29,869 nt of DNA from CAZJOD01 sp964547525 (GTDB taxonomy: Bacteria; Bacillota; Clostridia; JAAYHZ01). Of the stretch, positions 1 to 10,200 are shown in pieces (within the stretch, counting starts at the first letter, position 1; each line of letters opens with the position of its first letter). The stretch covers positions 1 to 29,869 of the forward strand of contig CAZJOD010000024.1 in assembly GCA_964547525.1 (NCBI GenBank), in the 5' to 3' direction. The notes under the pieces are model-generated. The model saw only the letters and a program-made list of their open reading frames with translations. It was not told the DNA's origin and ran no database searches. A program made the translations under genes and the position numbers.

Positions 1-2
1 AA

Positions 3-605
3 GCCGATGCAGGTATCGGTAAAAGAAGAAGTATTGAATTAAAAGATTTCAAATCAATACTTATAAATAGTAATATGTGGATAATATGTTTTGTAATGTT
101 TTTGTATTCAGGACACCAAAACGGTATATCTGTATGGTTACCAATGTATATGGAAGATGTGTTAAATGTCCAATCATTCGGTTCAGGCATAGCGTTATCG
201 GTTTTCTGGGCAGGTATAGTACTCGGAAGGTTTGGAGCTTCATTTTTACCCGAACGGTACAAAGGTAAAAAATTTATTCGTAAAGCCGGTTTGATAGGAG
301 GAATTTTTTTGGGAGTAGGTGTCATATTAAAAATACCTATTATCTTAGTTGCTTCTGTTTGTTTGACCGGTTTGATAACAGGAGCAATTATACCGATGTT
401 AGTAGCCTTAGCTTGTAATCGTCATCCTGAAAACACCGGAACAGTGTCATCGATGATCTTTATTACCGGAACAGCCGCTTCGTTAGTGTTTCCGTGGATA
501 ATAGGAAAAATGGCCGAAACTGTAGGTTTTCAATCCGGTATGTTTTTAACTTTTATTCCTTTAATATTCATATCAATAATAATAATGTTTTTATTCAGGG
601 AATAA
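3..605 (+). CDS. MFS transporter, C-terminal part (5' end outside window)
   Basis: The reading frame is open from base 3 to a TAA at 603-605, so only the last 200 residues are present. It reads as the C-terminal half of a major facilitator superfamily permease. About six hydrophobic segments are visible, with the loop GRFGASFLPERYKGKK between two of them, which looks like the basic cytoplasmic loop that MFS proteins carry after a Gly-Arg turn. The ATG at 75 lies inside a membrane segment and has no good ribosome binding site, so it is not taken as the start. The substrate cannot be judged. The gene converges on the minus-strand gene at 838-1935, which makes a link with the sugar locus possible but unproven. 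Confidence 0.8.
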   Translation, partial: ADAGIGKRRSIELKDFKSILINSNMWIICFVMFLYSGHQNGISVWLPMYMEDVLNVQSFGSGIALSVFWAGIVLGRFGASFLPERYKGKKFIRKAGLIGGIFLGVGVILKIPIILVASVCLTGLITGAIIPMLVALACNRHPENTGTVSSMIFITGTAASLVFPWIIGKMAETVGFQSGMFLTFIPLIFISIIIMFLFRE

Positions 606-837
606 GCTGTTTTTTATGTCATAAGTTCAAAGCAATTCAAAAAATTATACACCAAATAATCTGCTTTTAAAATCGATTTTCAAATCTTTAATTAAACTTT
701 TTTACTTACATTCCTTGGTTGTTTCTGTGGGAACACTTAGAAATAAATATTATGCAAGTTTTATTAAGATTTTCAGAAAAAAATAGATAATAAATAGGGT
801 AGCCATTTTTATACCGAATGAACAATCATTCAAAATA

Positions 838-1935
838 TTATTTCCATTTTTGTTCTGCTTTCTTTATCAATTCTTTAGCATCGTTCTCGCTCATAGTAGG
901 AAATAAAAGATACAGTCCGTCTGATCCATAACGTTTAACGAGTTTTTCCGCATTTTCAACACAATTTCTTAAATCGTCATCGTATAATGATATCCATAAT
1001 GATTTGTCTGCATGTTTTACTTTATCATAAATAGGGTACCATAATTCATGGCCACCATCAGGATTTCCCGCACCGGGTGTCCATTGCAGCGCATCTAAGG
1101 ATTTAATTTCCATTAAGGCGTCTATATGTTTTATACAATCAGGTCCGTCAAGATGATAAAGAGAATGATCAAGAAGATTGCATTGTTTTTCCAAGTATGG
1201 TTGTACGAACTCTCTAAACTGGTCGGGAGACATCATAGCGCAAAAGTCACATTGTACTTTTGCGGTTTTACCCGGCCCCCATATATCAAATGCAGTATAA
1301 CTACAGCTTTGATTTTCGAGTTTAACGGAATTGTACATTGGATCGAAAAATTTAAAATATAATTCATCCAATTGATCCATATATTTTTTAATAATATCCG
1401 GTATATCAATTAGATCGTAGCAAAATTGAAACGGTCCGCGCATTGCTGCTAAAATATCAATTCCTTCAACCAGATCCGGTATATCGATTAAAAAATCATC
1501 TTTAGACAATTCACGTGCTTTATTTATTATTTCCAGGTGCCGTATCCATATGGGGTTATCAGGATTAAACCTAAGATCACTAATTTTACTCCATCCATCT
1601 TTTGCATTATCTGTGAACCACACTGTGTCCCAGGCAAATACCGGTTGACTTCCTAAATATAATGCCAATGATCCCGGTCCAAAATTCATGCTAAAATGAG
1701 GAAACGCTTCAGCTAACATACTATATTTGAGATTATAATTTCTAAACCTTTTAATATTTTCTTCAACATTAATATACATATCTTCGGGTGTTAAGAACGG
1801 TATTTCTTTTTCAGGATCACCAATAGGTTTTTCTCTTTTGGCAACAACTTTCATTAAAGGTCTGCCAACACAAGATCTGTTCCACCAAGCTATAAATCTT
1901 TCTTGAGTTTCTTCCCAATTATCTTTGTACTTCAT
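838..1935 (-). CDS. Uroporphyrinogen decarboxylase-superfamily (URO-D/corrinoid methyltransferase-like) protein
   Basis: A 365-residue protein with the layout of URO-D/MtaA-type TIM barrels. The stretch FDIWGPGKTAKVQCDFCAMM (216-235) is followed by MSPDQFREFVQPYLEKQC, then YHLDG (260-264) and QWTPGAGN (284-291), as in uncharacterised members of this superfamily. It lacks the N-terminal Arg-rich substrate motif of true haem-pathway URO-D. At the position where MtaA/MtbA methyltransferases carry a zinc-binding His-x-Cys it has His261-x-Asp263, so classical zinc-thiol methyl transfer is doubtful. A perfect AGGAGG lies 7 nt before the ATG on the minus strand. The gene is divergent from the GH1-to-lyase operon and shares its 323-bp control region, which suggests co-regulation with sugar use. 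No specific reaction is claimed. Confidence 0.75.
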   Translation of the reverse strand: MKYKDNWEETQERFIAWWNRSCVGRPLMKVVAKREKPIGDPEKEIPFLTPEDMYINVEENIKRFRNYNLKYSMLAEAFPHFSMNFGPGSLALYLGSQPVFAWDTVWFTDNAKDGWSKISDLRFNPDNPIWIRHLEIINKARELSKDDFLIDIPDLVEGIDILAAMRGPFQFCYDLIDIPDIIKKYMDQLDELYFKFFDPMYNSVKLENQSCSYTAFDIWGPGKTAKVQCDFCAMMSPDQFREFVQPYLEKQCNLLDHSLYHLDGPDCIKHIDALMEIKSLDALQWTPGAGNPDGGHELWYPIYDKVKHADKSLWISLYDDDLRNCVENAEKLVKRYGSDGLYLLFPTMSENDAKELIKKAEQKWK

Positions 1936-1979
1936 GCGGTATCCTCCTATACTTTATGTTGCTAAAGGTGGTATATTCA

Positions 1980-1995
1980 CCGGTTCATAAACCGG
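1980..1995. repeat. Inverted repeat CCGGTT-CATA-AACCGG, possible operator
   Basis: Two perfect 6-bp arms are separated by 4 bp. They lie 45-60 bp upstream of the URO-D-like start codon on the minus strand. The right arm runs on into GGTTCA, so CCGG(G)TTCA is also nearly repeated directly. The size and place suit a repressor site (LacI-type operators are often CG-centred palindromes), but no regulator gene is in the window and the role is inferred. Confidence 0.35.
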
Positions 1996-2123
1996 GTTCA
2001 ATATGTGAAACTAAATATATATTAGCGTTTAGATATACTTATATTTTACAACATATATATGATTTTATCATCTTTTTAGTGAATTTTCTATTATTTTCAA
2101 CCACTTGAACTGAATACTTCCGC

Positions 2124-2152
2124 TTGTCATTGAAAATACTTTTACCTATAAT
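2124..2152 (+). promoter_or_regulatory. SigA-type promoter for the GH1-lyase operon
   Basis: TTGTCA (2124-2129) and TATAAT (2147-2152) are exactly 17 bp apart. The -35 differs from consensus at one base and the -10 is perfect. The predicted start is near 2159, giving a leader of about 100 nt before the ATG at 2259. It is the best promoter match in this gap and points into the four-gene sugar operon. Confidence 0.7.
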
Positions 2153-2258
2153 CAATCTTATATATTTAAATACCATATTGAATACTTATTTTGCATATGC
2201 TAGACTTAAATCAAAAATAATAATTATTGTTATCATACATATCGGGAGTTGAATCTTT

Positions 2259-3560
2259 ATGGAAGGTTTTTCACTTAAATCCGGCATGAAACTGGGTGTA
2301 GCTACAGCTGCAACTCAGATAGAAGGTGGCGATCGGAACAACAGTTGGTTTGATTGGTCTTTAAAGGGAAAAATACTTGATAAATCAAGCCCTTTAAGAG
2401 CAAATGATCATTATGTAAGATATCGTGAAGATACGGCGCTTTTAAAAAAAATGGGAATTCAGATTTATCGTTTCGGAGTTGAATGGAGTCGAATTGAACC
2501 GGAACCGGGTGTCTTTGACGAAAATGTATTATTTCACTATAAACAAGAACTGACTCTGCTAAAAGAGATGGGAATAGAACCGCTTGTGACATTGCACCAT
2601 TTTACAAATCCTGTGTGGTTTGAAAAATTAGGCGGTTTTGAAAATTCCGATTCTGTAAAAATATTCTTGCGTTTTGTAAAAAAAGTTGTCTCTTATTTCG
2701 GTGATTATGCAAACGAATATATAACAATAAATGAACCAAATGTTTACGCTGTCAACGGATACTATTTCGGTATATGGCCGCCCGGCAAAAAATCATTTAG
2801 GTCGGTTATGAAGGTATATGGAAATTTAACAACATGCCATATTGAAGCTTATAAAATTATACACAGATTGAGAAAAGATATGGAGTTTTCCGGTACAAAA
2901 GTTGGGTTTGCACACCATATGAGAGTGTTTAAGCCGGAAAACAATAAAAATTTTATTCATAAAATACTAACATATGTACTTGAGCTTTTATTCCAAAAAA
3001 GCATAGCACAGGCTTTCATGACAGGTAAATGCATTTTTCCTGTTAAAAAAATAAAATCATTAAAGCAAGGTAATTATTATGATTTTATAGGTTTGAATTA
3101 TTATTCCCGTAGTACCGTTTCGAACTTTGGAGACGGAGTTGGGAAAAATGTGCCGGTTAACGATTTGGGTTGGGAAATTTATCCTAAAGGTATCTTGCAG
3201 TGTGCAGAAAAATTATATAAAAAACAACCCGCTCCCATTTACATAACCGAGAACGGAACATGTGACAATAATGACAGTTTTAGATCGAGATACATATATG
3301 AACATCTAAAGGAGTTATGTGAGTCCGACTTACCTATACAAAAATATTATCATTGGTGTTTTTTAGATAATTTTGAATGGTTAGAAGGTGAGAGTGCTCG
3401 TTTCGGTCTAGTACATGTAAATTATGAAACTCAAGAACGTAACATTAAAAAAAGCGGAGAATTTTTCAGTGAAATAATACGTCAAAACGGTGTCACTGAT
3501 GAAATGTATAAAAAATATGTCGCTGTTTGCAGTTATAATATAAATTCCGATTCGAAGTAA
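2259..3560 (+). CDS. Glycoside hydrolase family 1 beta-glycosidase
   Basis: A 433-residue GH1 enzyme, a retaining beta-glucosidase/beta-galactosidase-type cytosolic hydrolase of small beta-linked sugars. The acid/base motif is TINEPN with Glu159 and the nucleophile motif is YITENG with Glu331. Other GH1 marks are the N-terminal GVATAATQIEG (Gln20 region), HH at 113-114, GLNYYSR (278-284) and the C-terminal DNFEWLEG. It is slightly shorter than the usual 440-480 residues. The ATG at 2259 follows a GGGAG. It is the first gene of the operon behind the promoter at 2124; the next gene is a sugar symporter, which fits cleavage of imported oligosaccharides. Exact sugar specificity is not readable. 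Confidence 0.93.
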   Translation: MEGFSLKSGMKLGVATAATQIEGGDRNNSWFDWSLKGKILDKSSPLRANDHYVRYREDTALLKKMGIQIYRFGVEWSRIEPEPGVFDENVLFHYKQELTLLKEMGIEPLVTLHHFTNPVWFEKLGGFENSDSVKIFLRFVKKVVSYFGDYANEYITINEPNVYAVNGYYFGIWPPGKKSFRSVMKVYGNLTTCHIEAYKIIHRLRKDMEFSGTKVGFAHHMRVFKPENNKNFIHKILTYVLELLFQKSIAQAFMTGKCIFPVKKIKSLKQGNYYDFIGLNYYSRSTVSNFGDGVGKNVPVNDLGWEIYPKGILQCAEKLYKKQPAPIYITENGTCDNNDSFRSRYIYEHLKELCESDLPIQKYYHWCFLDNFEWLEGESARFGLVHVNYETQERNIKKSGEFFSEIIRQNGVTDEMYKKYVAVCSYNINSDSK

Positions 3561-3674
3561 TAGCAGATTGATTTTTCTTCAATATAATTTAGATTTTACT
3601 GCAAAAAGAATTATTCCAATAGAACACCTTTAGTTATTATATAAAACCTGATGGAACGGGAAGAAGGGGTCATT

Positions 3675-5054
3675 ATGAATAAAAACGATTTTACAAAAAA
3701 CAAATACTGTTTTGGATTGGGAACTGTCGGCCGTGACATGCTATACAGTCTTGTAAGTATGTATCTTTTGTTTTATCTTACAGAAATTTTGGACCTACCT
3801 AATTCTGTAATGTGGTGGATGACGGGAATTTTAACCGCACTTAGAATTTTCGACGCATTAAATGATCCTGTAATGGGATTATTGGTTGATAACACAAAAT
3901 CAAGATACGGGAAATTTAAGCCTTGGATAGGTATTGGAGCTTTGCTTTCAGGAATTTTTACAGTATTGATGTTTACGGATTTTAATTTATCCGGTGCCAC
4001 TTACATTATAACCTTTACTTTTATATACCTCATATGGGATATTGTATACGGTGCAAACGATATCGCATATTGGTCAATGCTGCCTTCTTTAACTATAGAT
4101 ATGAAGCAAAGAGAAAAGATGGGAGCTTTTGCAAAGATATGCGCTAATATCGGTATGTTTACTATTGTAGTTTCAATTCTACCTATAACGTCAAAATTAG
4201 GTTCTATTTTTAATAATGCAAAAACCGGTTGGTTTGTGTTTGCACTAGCCATAGCAGTACTTTTGATAGCTTTCCAGTGTATTACACTATTTGGGGTAAA
4301 AGAGACAAAAGGTTTTTTCAAAGAGGAAGATAAAACCACATTAAAAGACATGTTCTCAGTCATATTTAAAAACGATCAATTGTTATATACAGCCGTATCA
4401 ATGGCTTTATTTATGATAGGTTACTGTACAACCACCGGTTTCGGTGTTTACTTTTTTAAATATGCATTTAGAAATGAAGCTATGTATTCTATTTTTGCCG
4501 CCATATTAGGTGTTTCACAAATTGCAGCATTAGCTGTCTTTCCTTTATTCTCAAAAAGGTTCGATAGAAAACAGTTATACACAGCCGCTACCTTTTTAGT
4601 ATTATGCGGTTATATAATATTTTTTGTTTCTCCAATGAATATGATACCTATAGGGATTTCGGGTGTTCTTATTTTTGTGGGGCAAGCGTTTATACAGCTT
4701 TTAATGTTAATGTTTCTCACAGATACAATCGAGTACGGCCAGTGGAAATTCGGAAAACGCAATGAGAGTATTACACTTTCGATCCAACCTTTTATTAATA
4801 AAATCGGAGGAGCTCTATCGAGTGGTATTATAGGAGTTACAGTAATCCTTTCAGGAATTAATGAAGCCGTTACCCCGGACGATGTTACTAATTCCGGTCT
4901 AATGATCATGAAAACCTCAATGTTGGTTTTACCATTAATTTTTATTATAGCAGGTTATCTTATATATCTTGTTAAATTTAAGATAGATAAAGAATTATTT
5001 GATAAAATTGTTTCTGATCTAAAACAAAGAGGAGATATTAAGGATAACATATGA
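3675..5054 (+). CDS. GPH-family sugar:cation symporter (MelB-type)
   Basis: A 459-residue, twelve-segment membrane protein of the glycoside-pentoside-hexuronide:cation symporter family. The diagnostic first cytoplasmic loop is present: DALNDPVMGLLVDNTKSRYG, followed by KFKPWI. The in-frame ATG at 3651 would add eight residues, but AAGAAGGGG lies 5 nt before the ATG at 3675, so the shorter start is preferred. The gene lies 114 bp after the GH1 gene and before two polysaccharide-degradation genes. It would import a glycoside or uronide in symport with Na+ or H+; the substrate is unknown. Confidence 0.9.
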   Translation: MNKNDFTKNKYCFGLGTVGRDMLYSLVSMYLLFYLTEILDLPNSVMWWMTGILTALRIFDALNDPVMGLLVDNTKSRYGKFKPWIGIGALLSGIFTVLMFTDFNLSGATYIITFTFIYLIWDIVYGANDIAYWSMLPSLTIDMKQREKMGAFAKICANIGMFTIVVSILPITSKLGSIFNNAKTGWFVFALAIAVLLIAFQCITLFGVKETKGFFKEEDKTTLKDMFSVIFKNDQLLYTAVSMALFMIGYCTTTGFGVYFFKYAFRNEAMYSIFAAILGVSQIAALAVFPLFSKRFDRKQLYTAATFLVLCGYIIFFVSPMNMIPIGISGVLIFVGQAFIQLLMLMFLTDTIEYGQWKFGKRNESITLSIQPFINKIGGALSSGIIGVTVILSGINEAVTPDDVTNSGLMIMKTSMLVLPLIFIIAGYLIYLVKFKIDKELFDKIVSDLKQRGDIKDNI

Positions 5055-5216
5055 TACTCAAATATATAAGAGTTATTTTGCTTCAATAATACCGATTTAA
5101 TAAACCTGATTCATCTTTAAGATAACTTGTTATTTGAGCAGGAATATTATAAAATATAGGCTGTATATAAACAAGTTTTCTGTATAAATATTATTTTTAG
5201 AAATGAGGACACTTAC

Positions 5217-7226
5217 ATGACTGACAGAAAAACACCTTATCCGTACTTTAGACCTAGGAAAATGGCAAGCTGGGTAACCGAGTTAAATGACATATTATGG
5301 CCTGATAAGGCGGTTGTTGAAAAAATCAAAAAAAGAGCGAAAGGGTTTGCCGATGCAGGAATAGATACGGCAATAAACTTTGGATTTCATCTCCGCTTTG
5401 ATTTTTCTGATTATTTTGATATGTTGCATGGTTATTTTAAAAATGTATGTGATGAATTGCACAGCTATGGGATTAAATTTATGGATCATTACAGCTGCAA
5501 TTTAGTTGAAAGGCCTCGAACAAAAGAAGACTTTTACTATTTACATAATGCACACCGCCATCATGTTCTTTTACATAAAGATACAAAAGCCGCTGAATTC
5601 GCTCAATATGAAGGGTATATGTTTCAGGAAATATGTGAAAAGAGAGTAAATGACGGAACCCGTGGTTACAGTTGGAATTATCAAGCTGAATTATTCTGTC
5701 ATAATAATCCGAATTTTATAGATATGCATAGAAAATATCTTAAAAGATTGTTTAACGACGTACCCATGGACGGTATGGAAATTGATGACATGTGTGATTA
5801 TGGTGCATTCTCGACTTGCTGTTGTGATTACTGTAAAGAAAGATTTCGGAAAGAATTTAATAGAGAATTACCGGCATTCGAAAATAAAGAATTTTGGGGT
5901 AATACATCCGGCAATCCTACAACATGGGGTAATTATGAGAATCCTGCTTTTCGTGATTGGGTTATGTTGAAAGTTAATTCCGTCAGAGACCACATTAAGA
6001 TGGTAAAAAAAGAATTGGGCTATAGACCGCTTATGACCTGTTGCTCGGCTACCGGACCTATGGTATTAAACGGATTGGGTTTAAACCTGGAACGTTTCAT
6101 GGATGATTTGGATTTACTTATGTTAGAAAACTGTGGTATGGGTGTACAAACAGTATCTTGGGACAAAGCTGAAGCCGAAGCGTTACTCCAAAAAAATATC
6201 GCTTTAAACATGGGTAATGCACCTGCTATTGCTTTGAGTTACTCCACATATGATACCAGTGCTTATATGGGTTGGGCGTTTGCAAGATTTTGGGGAGTTT
6301 CAAACTGGGCAAGCACATTAGTAGGCAGACTAAGTCACGATCCCGGTGATATAAAAGAAATAAATGATTTATTGGCTCCGTGTAACAATTGGGAAGATCG
6401 GTACAGTAGACTTGACCCTTGTGAAGGAGAAGACATATATGATGTTAGACTGGTTAATAATCTATTGTGTAGGGAAAACGGCCACAGAGACGGTCAAGGA
6501 CGGGATCATTGGGCGAAAGTATCCTCATGGTCAAAAGCTTTGCTTCATAATAATATAGGCTATCGATTTGTTCGTTACACTGAACTTGCCGATAAAGACC
6601 GCTTGATAGGTGAATATACTCCTATTATATTGGATAATTGCGGTTGTGTTTCCGATGACCAGTACTTTGCCGTCAAGTCTTTTTTAGATAACGATGGCAC
6701 CGTTATAATGGCATTACCTTTTGGTATAAAAGATGAAAAAGGATATTTACGTGAAAAACCACTCTCGGATGAACTATTATCAAAAGGTTATCCCGGACTT
6801 GTCTTAATAGATGAAAACGCTTCTTTAGACACATGTATAAACGAATTGATACAAAATAATATAATTATTCCGAAAATCCGTCAAACTGACGGAGATCGTA
6901 CATGGGCTGTTAAAATAAGAAAGCACAAAGATAAATTGGTTATGCACATACTAAATCGAGCGATTGAAGCAATTCCGCACCCCACATTAACTAACGCCAT
7001 AGGACCCGGAAAAATTTTATATGATATAGCAGCTGCAAATCAGGGAGAAAACGTATCATATATTATTGATATATCAGGCTTGTCGCAAAAGCCAACTGAA
7101 ATTAATTTTATGAGTCCTGAAACCGGTTCTTTAAAACGTAAGGTTTCGGTTGAAAAATTAACTGAGAATAAAGTAAAGATAACATTTTCGACAAAAGGAA
7201 TAAAACTTTACGGAATTATATTTTAA
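5217..7226 (+). CDS. GH-like TIM-barrel protein with GATase-like domain (GHL6/beta-galactosidase-like)
   Basis: A 669-residue cytosolic protein with no signal peptide. The N-terminal ~400 residues look like a glycosidase-type TIM barrel: DGMEIDDMCDYGAF (185-198) is a strand-end acidic motif with Glu188, Asp190 and Asp191, followed by a Cys cluster CCCDYCKERFRKEF (Cys201-203 and 206), as in hypothetical glycosyl hydrolase family proteins. Around 466-505, YTPIILDNCGCVSDDQYFAV resembles the GATase-like middle domain of GH42 beta-galactosidases. The end is a beta-rich domain. Start: ATG after AATGAGGACAC, with GAGG as the Shine-Dalgarno. It lies 18 nt before the lyase gene, so the two are probably co-translated. 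Activity is inferred from the fold only. Confidence 0.65.
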   Translation: MTDRKTPYPYFRPRKMASWVTELNDILWPDKAVVEKIKKRAKGFADAGIDTAINFGFHLRFDFSDYFDMLHGYFKNVCDELHSYGIKFMDHYSCNLVERPRTKEDFYYLHNAHRHHVLLHKDTKAAEFAQYEGYMFQEICEKRVNDGTRGYSWNYQAELFCHNNPNFIDMHRKYLKRLFNDVPMDGMEIDDMCDYGAFSTCCCDYCKERFRKEFNRELPAFENKEFWGNTSGNPTTWGNYENPAFRDWVMLKVNSVRDHIKMVKKELGYRPLMTCCSATGPMVLNGLGLNLERFMDDLDLLMLENCGMGVQTVSWDKAEAEALLQKNIALNMGNAPAIALSYSTYDTSAYMGWAFARFWGVSNWASTLVGRLSHDPGDIKEINDLLAPCNNWEDRYSRLDPCEGEDIYDVRLVNNLLCRENGHRDGQGRDHWAKVSSWSKALLHNNIGYRFVRYTELADKDRLIGEYTPIILDNCGCVSDDQYFAVKSFLDNDGTVIMALPFGIKDEKGYLREKPLSDELLSKGYPGLVLIDENASLDTCINELIQNNIIIPKIRQTDGDRTWAVKIRKHKDKLVMHILNRAIEAIPHPTLTNAIGPGKILYDIAAANQGENVSYIIDISGLSQKPTEINFMSPETGSLKRKVSVEKLTENKVKITFSTKGIKLYGIIF

Positions 7227-7244
7227 AAGGGGTGCAAGATTAAT

Positions 7245-10200
7245 ATGACATATTTGCATGATTCTGTTAAAACATCAAGATCATTTTATACTGATACCAA
7301 AATACGAAATATGCTAAAAAATCTTAACACATTTGATTGGGCGGTAGAAGAAAAAGAACGCACTGTTGCAGCGGCAAATGAATATTTAAAATATGGGCTT
7401 GATAACTTATTAGTTTATGTAACGCAACAAAACATTGCAAGGAGCTATGGTGTCAACCAATCTAAAGGATGTCCCGTTTGTGGTAAGCAAATAGACAAAT
7501 ACGGTAACTATCCATACACCGCAGACCCCCTTAACAAACCTTTTAAATTGGTATGCCCCAATTGTATGAGTATTTTTCCATCAAACGATTTCGACTCTTA
7601 TTATAAAAGCGGTTTGGATGAAAACGGAAGGTTTCATCATGATAAAGCCGATAAAAGCTACCTACTAAACGAACTATATCCGGATCGACCCTCGGATTGG
7701 TGTGTGGACGACGGATTCGGTTGGGTTGATCCTGATGGTATTAAAACAAAATCATTCGGTAAAGTATATGATCGGGAAAAAGGTCTGGTAAGAAAAGAAA
7801 CAACAATAGGTGACAACCGATATACATTCATTGCATATTTTAATCATTGGTATATATGGTTGCACAATTTTAAAAGCCACGGTCAAAAAGGTTTTGTAAC
7901 TTCAGCCGTCTCTACTTTTCGTGACGCTTATTTATTTACAGGTGAAAAAATATATGCGGATGCCGGTTTGGTTTTACTTAGCAGAGTATCTGATTTTTAT
8001 CCCGAATATGATGCTTGTGTATATAAATGGGAAGACGGTTACAAACACTCCGGAGGTGCATGGGGTAAAATTGTCGGTTCTATTTGGGAAAGGCAAGTCA
8101 TTGATAATCTAATGACGGCTTATGATGCGTTCTTCCCTGCAATAGACGGAAAATCTCTTGAAACAATTAGAAGCTGTGAATTCTATAAAAATAATCCGAT
8201 TACTCCTAAAACGGAGAAAGACATAATATTAAATATAGAAAACAACCTTTTAAGACAAATACTTCCGGAAGTAATGAACCACCGCATACGAGGCAATGTG
8301 GGAATGCATCAGGGAAGTATAGCTCTGGCCGCCTTGATTTTACAGAACGAATCATTTTTTAACGAATGTATAGATTTCATTTTATCTACCACAGATAAAC
8401 ATTTGTGGGGACCGGGCAATATCTTACGCATTATCACCGATGAGGTGGACCATGACGGATGTGGTAATGAAACATCGGTTAATTATAACAGTATATGGTT
8501 GAACGGCATTCATTCCATAGCCGAAATACTCAAAGGTACAAATAGAGATTTATATAATAACCCGAAATTTATGAAGATGTTTCATTTAGATATTCCGTAT
8601 ATAATTGCGGATAACTACAGCTTAAACATAGGTGACACGAACAAGGCGGGAAATCCTATCACCGCCATTCATGAAAAGCCACTTCTGTCTTTTTTTGAAT
8701 TGACCGGAGACATTAAAAGCGCACAACTTTTATATAAGTCTGCTAAGCTACGTGAGACATATAAAAAAGACTCGGAATCGGGTAGTATTGATATATATAC
8801 CGATATAGAAACTATTGAAGAAAAAATACAAAATGTAATCGATAAGTATGGAGAATTTAAATCGGAAAGTAAAAATTATAGCGGCTTAGGACTGGCAAAA
8901 GTTGAATTAATAAACGATGGGGATAAAAAAAGTATATGGATGTATTACGGTAGAAATACAGGACACGGTCATAAAGACACTTTAATGTTAGGTATTTTTG
9001 CATACGATGTGTATATGAATCCTGATCAAGGCTATCCTGTATATGCAGATGGAAACCCTCAAACAAAAAACTGGAATAAAAACACAATATCACATGATAC
9101 GGTTACAGTTGATAATCAACCTGGAAAAGATCACATTGTAGGTATACCTAAACACTATCATGCCGGTGAATATACAAGTGTTATTGATGTTGAAGCTCCT
9201 CTGTTATATAATCAAACATCATGTTACAGAAGAACCTCTGTTGTGGTTAACATGGACAACTTTTTTTATACGGTCGATTTCTTTCGTATTCAAGGTGGAA
9301 ATGATCATAAATATGTTTTTCATGGAGCTGAAGGAGAGACGACTACTGAGAATTTAACTCTTTCAAGACAAGTCAAAGGAACATTTGCAGGGGAAGAGAT
9401 TGAATATGCTTCGGTGGAATATGACGAGTCGAATAAAGACGGTTTTAATTACCTTTATGATGTACATAAAGATAAATCGGTAAAAAGACCATTTAGTGTG
9501 GATTGGAAAGTTAAAGATACTTGGGGAGTATGGGATATGGAAAGAGACATTCACTTGAAAATTAGTATGATCGATCCGGTTAACGAAGTTGTTCTTGCTA
9601 AGGGAAAACCACCCCAAAACAAACCCGGTAATCCTAAAGAGTATACATATATGATAGCTATGAATAAGGGAACCGATATTAAGAGCTTGTTTTCAGCGGT
9701 AATAGAAGCTTATGAGAATAACAGCAATATTTTAAGAACCGAATCAATGTTTATAAAGACAATTGACGGTTCGGATGCAAGCTTCGGGGCAAAAGCGGTT
9801 AAAGTTACTTTAAAGAACGGTCGTGTAGATTATATAATCAATTCTACCGATAATAAAACTTATATAATAAACGATGAAATTGAATTTAAAGGTTTTACGG
9901 CTGTTATAAGTTTTATGAACAATAGAATTGTTTACATGTATGTTAACGATGTCGACTTGCTTATGATCAACGGAGATAGAATTGTATCTGATAATCCGGT
10001 AGTATCAGGTAGTGTTGTAAATTTCACTAAAGAACCCGGTCTTAATAACAGCATTATCGTTAAACTCGATAAAGATATCTGCCCGTCCTTATTAACAGGA
10101 GCATATGTATCTATCGAAACCGATTTAATTAGAAACGGCTTTTATGAAATCGTGTCTGCCGAGTATATTGAACAAAATATATATGCATTAAATACCGGTG

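Larger units (their letters stand above)
1936..2258. other. Divergent intergenic control region
   Basis: This 323-bp gap separates the minus-strand URO-D-like gene from the + strand GH1 operon. It holds a good + strand SigA promoter (2124-2152) and an inverted repeat close to the minus-strand start (1980-1995). GAATACTT occurs twice, at 2112-2119 and 2180-2187. No equally convincing minus-strand promoter was found; TATA-rich stretches around 2040-2070 could supply one. No ORF or RNA gene was seen here. Confidence 0.6.

Noticed and set aside
816..831. Hairpin GAATGA-ACAA-TCATTC as terminator between the convergent genes
   Set aside because: The stem is only 6 bp, AT-rich, and has no T tract on either strand; nothing else convincing was found in 606-837.
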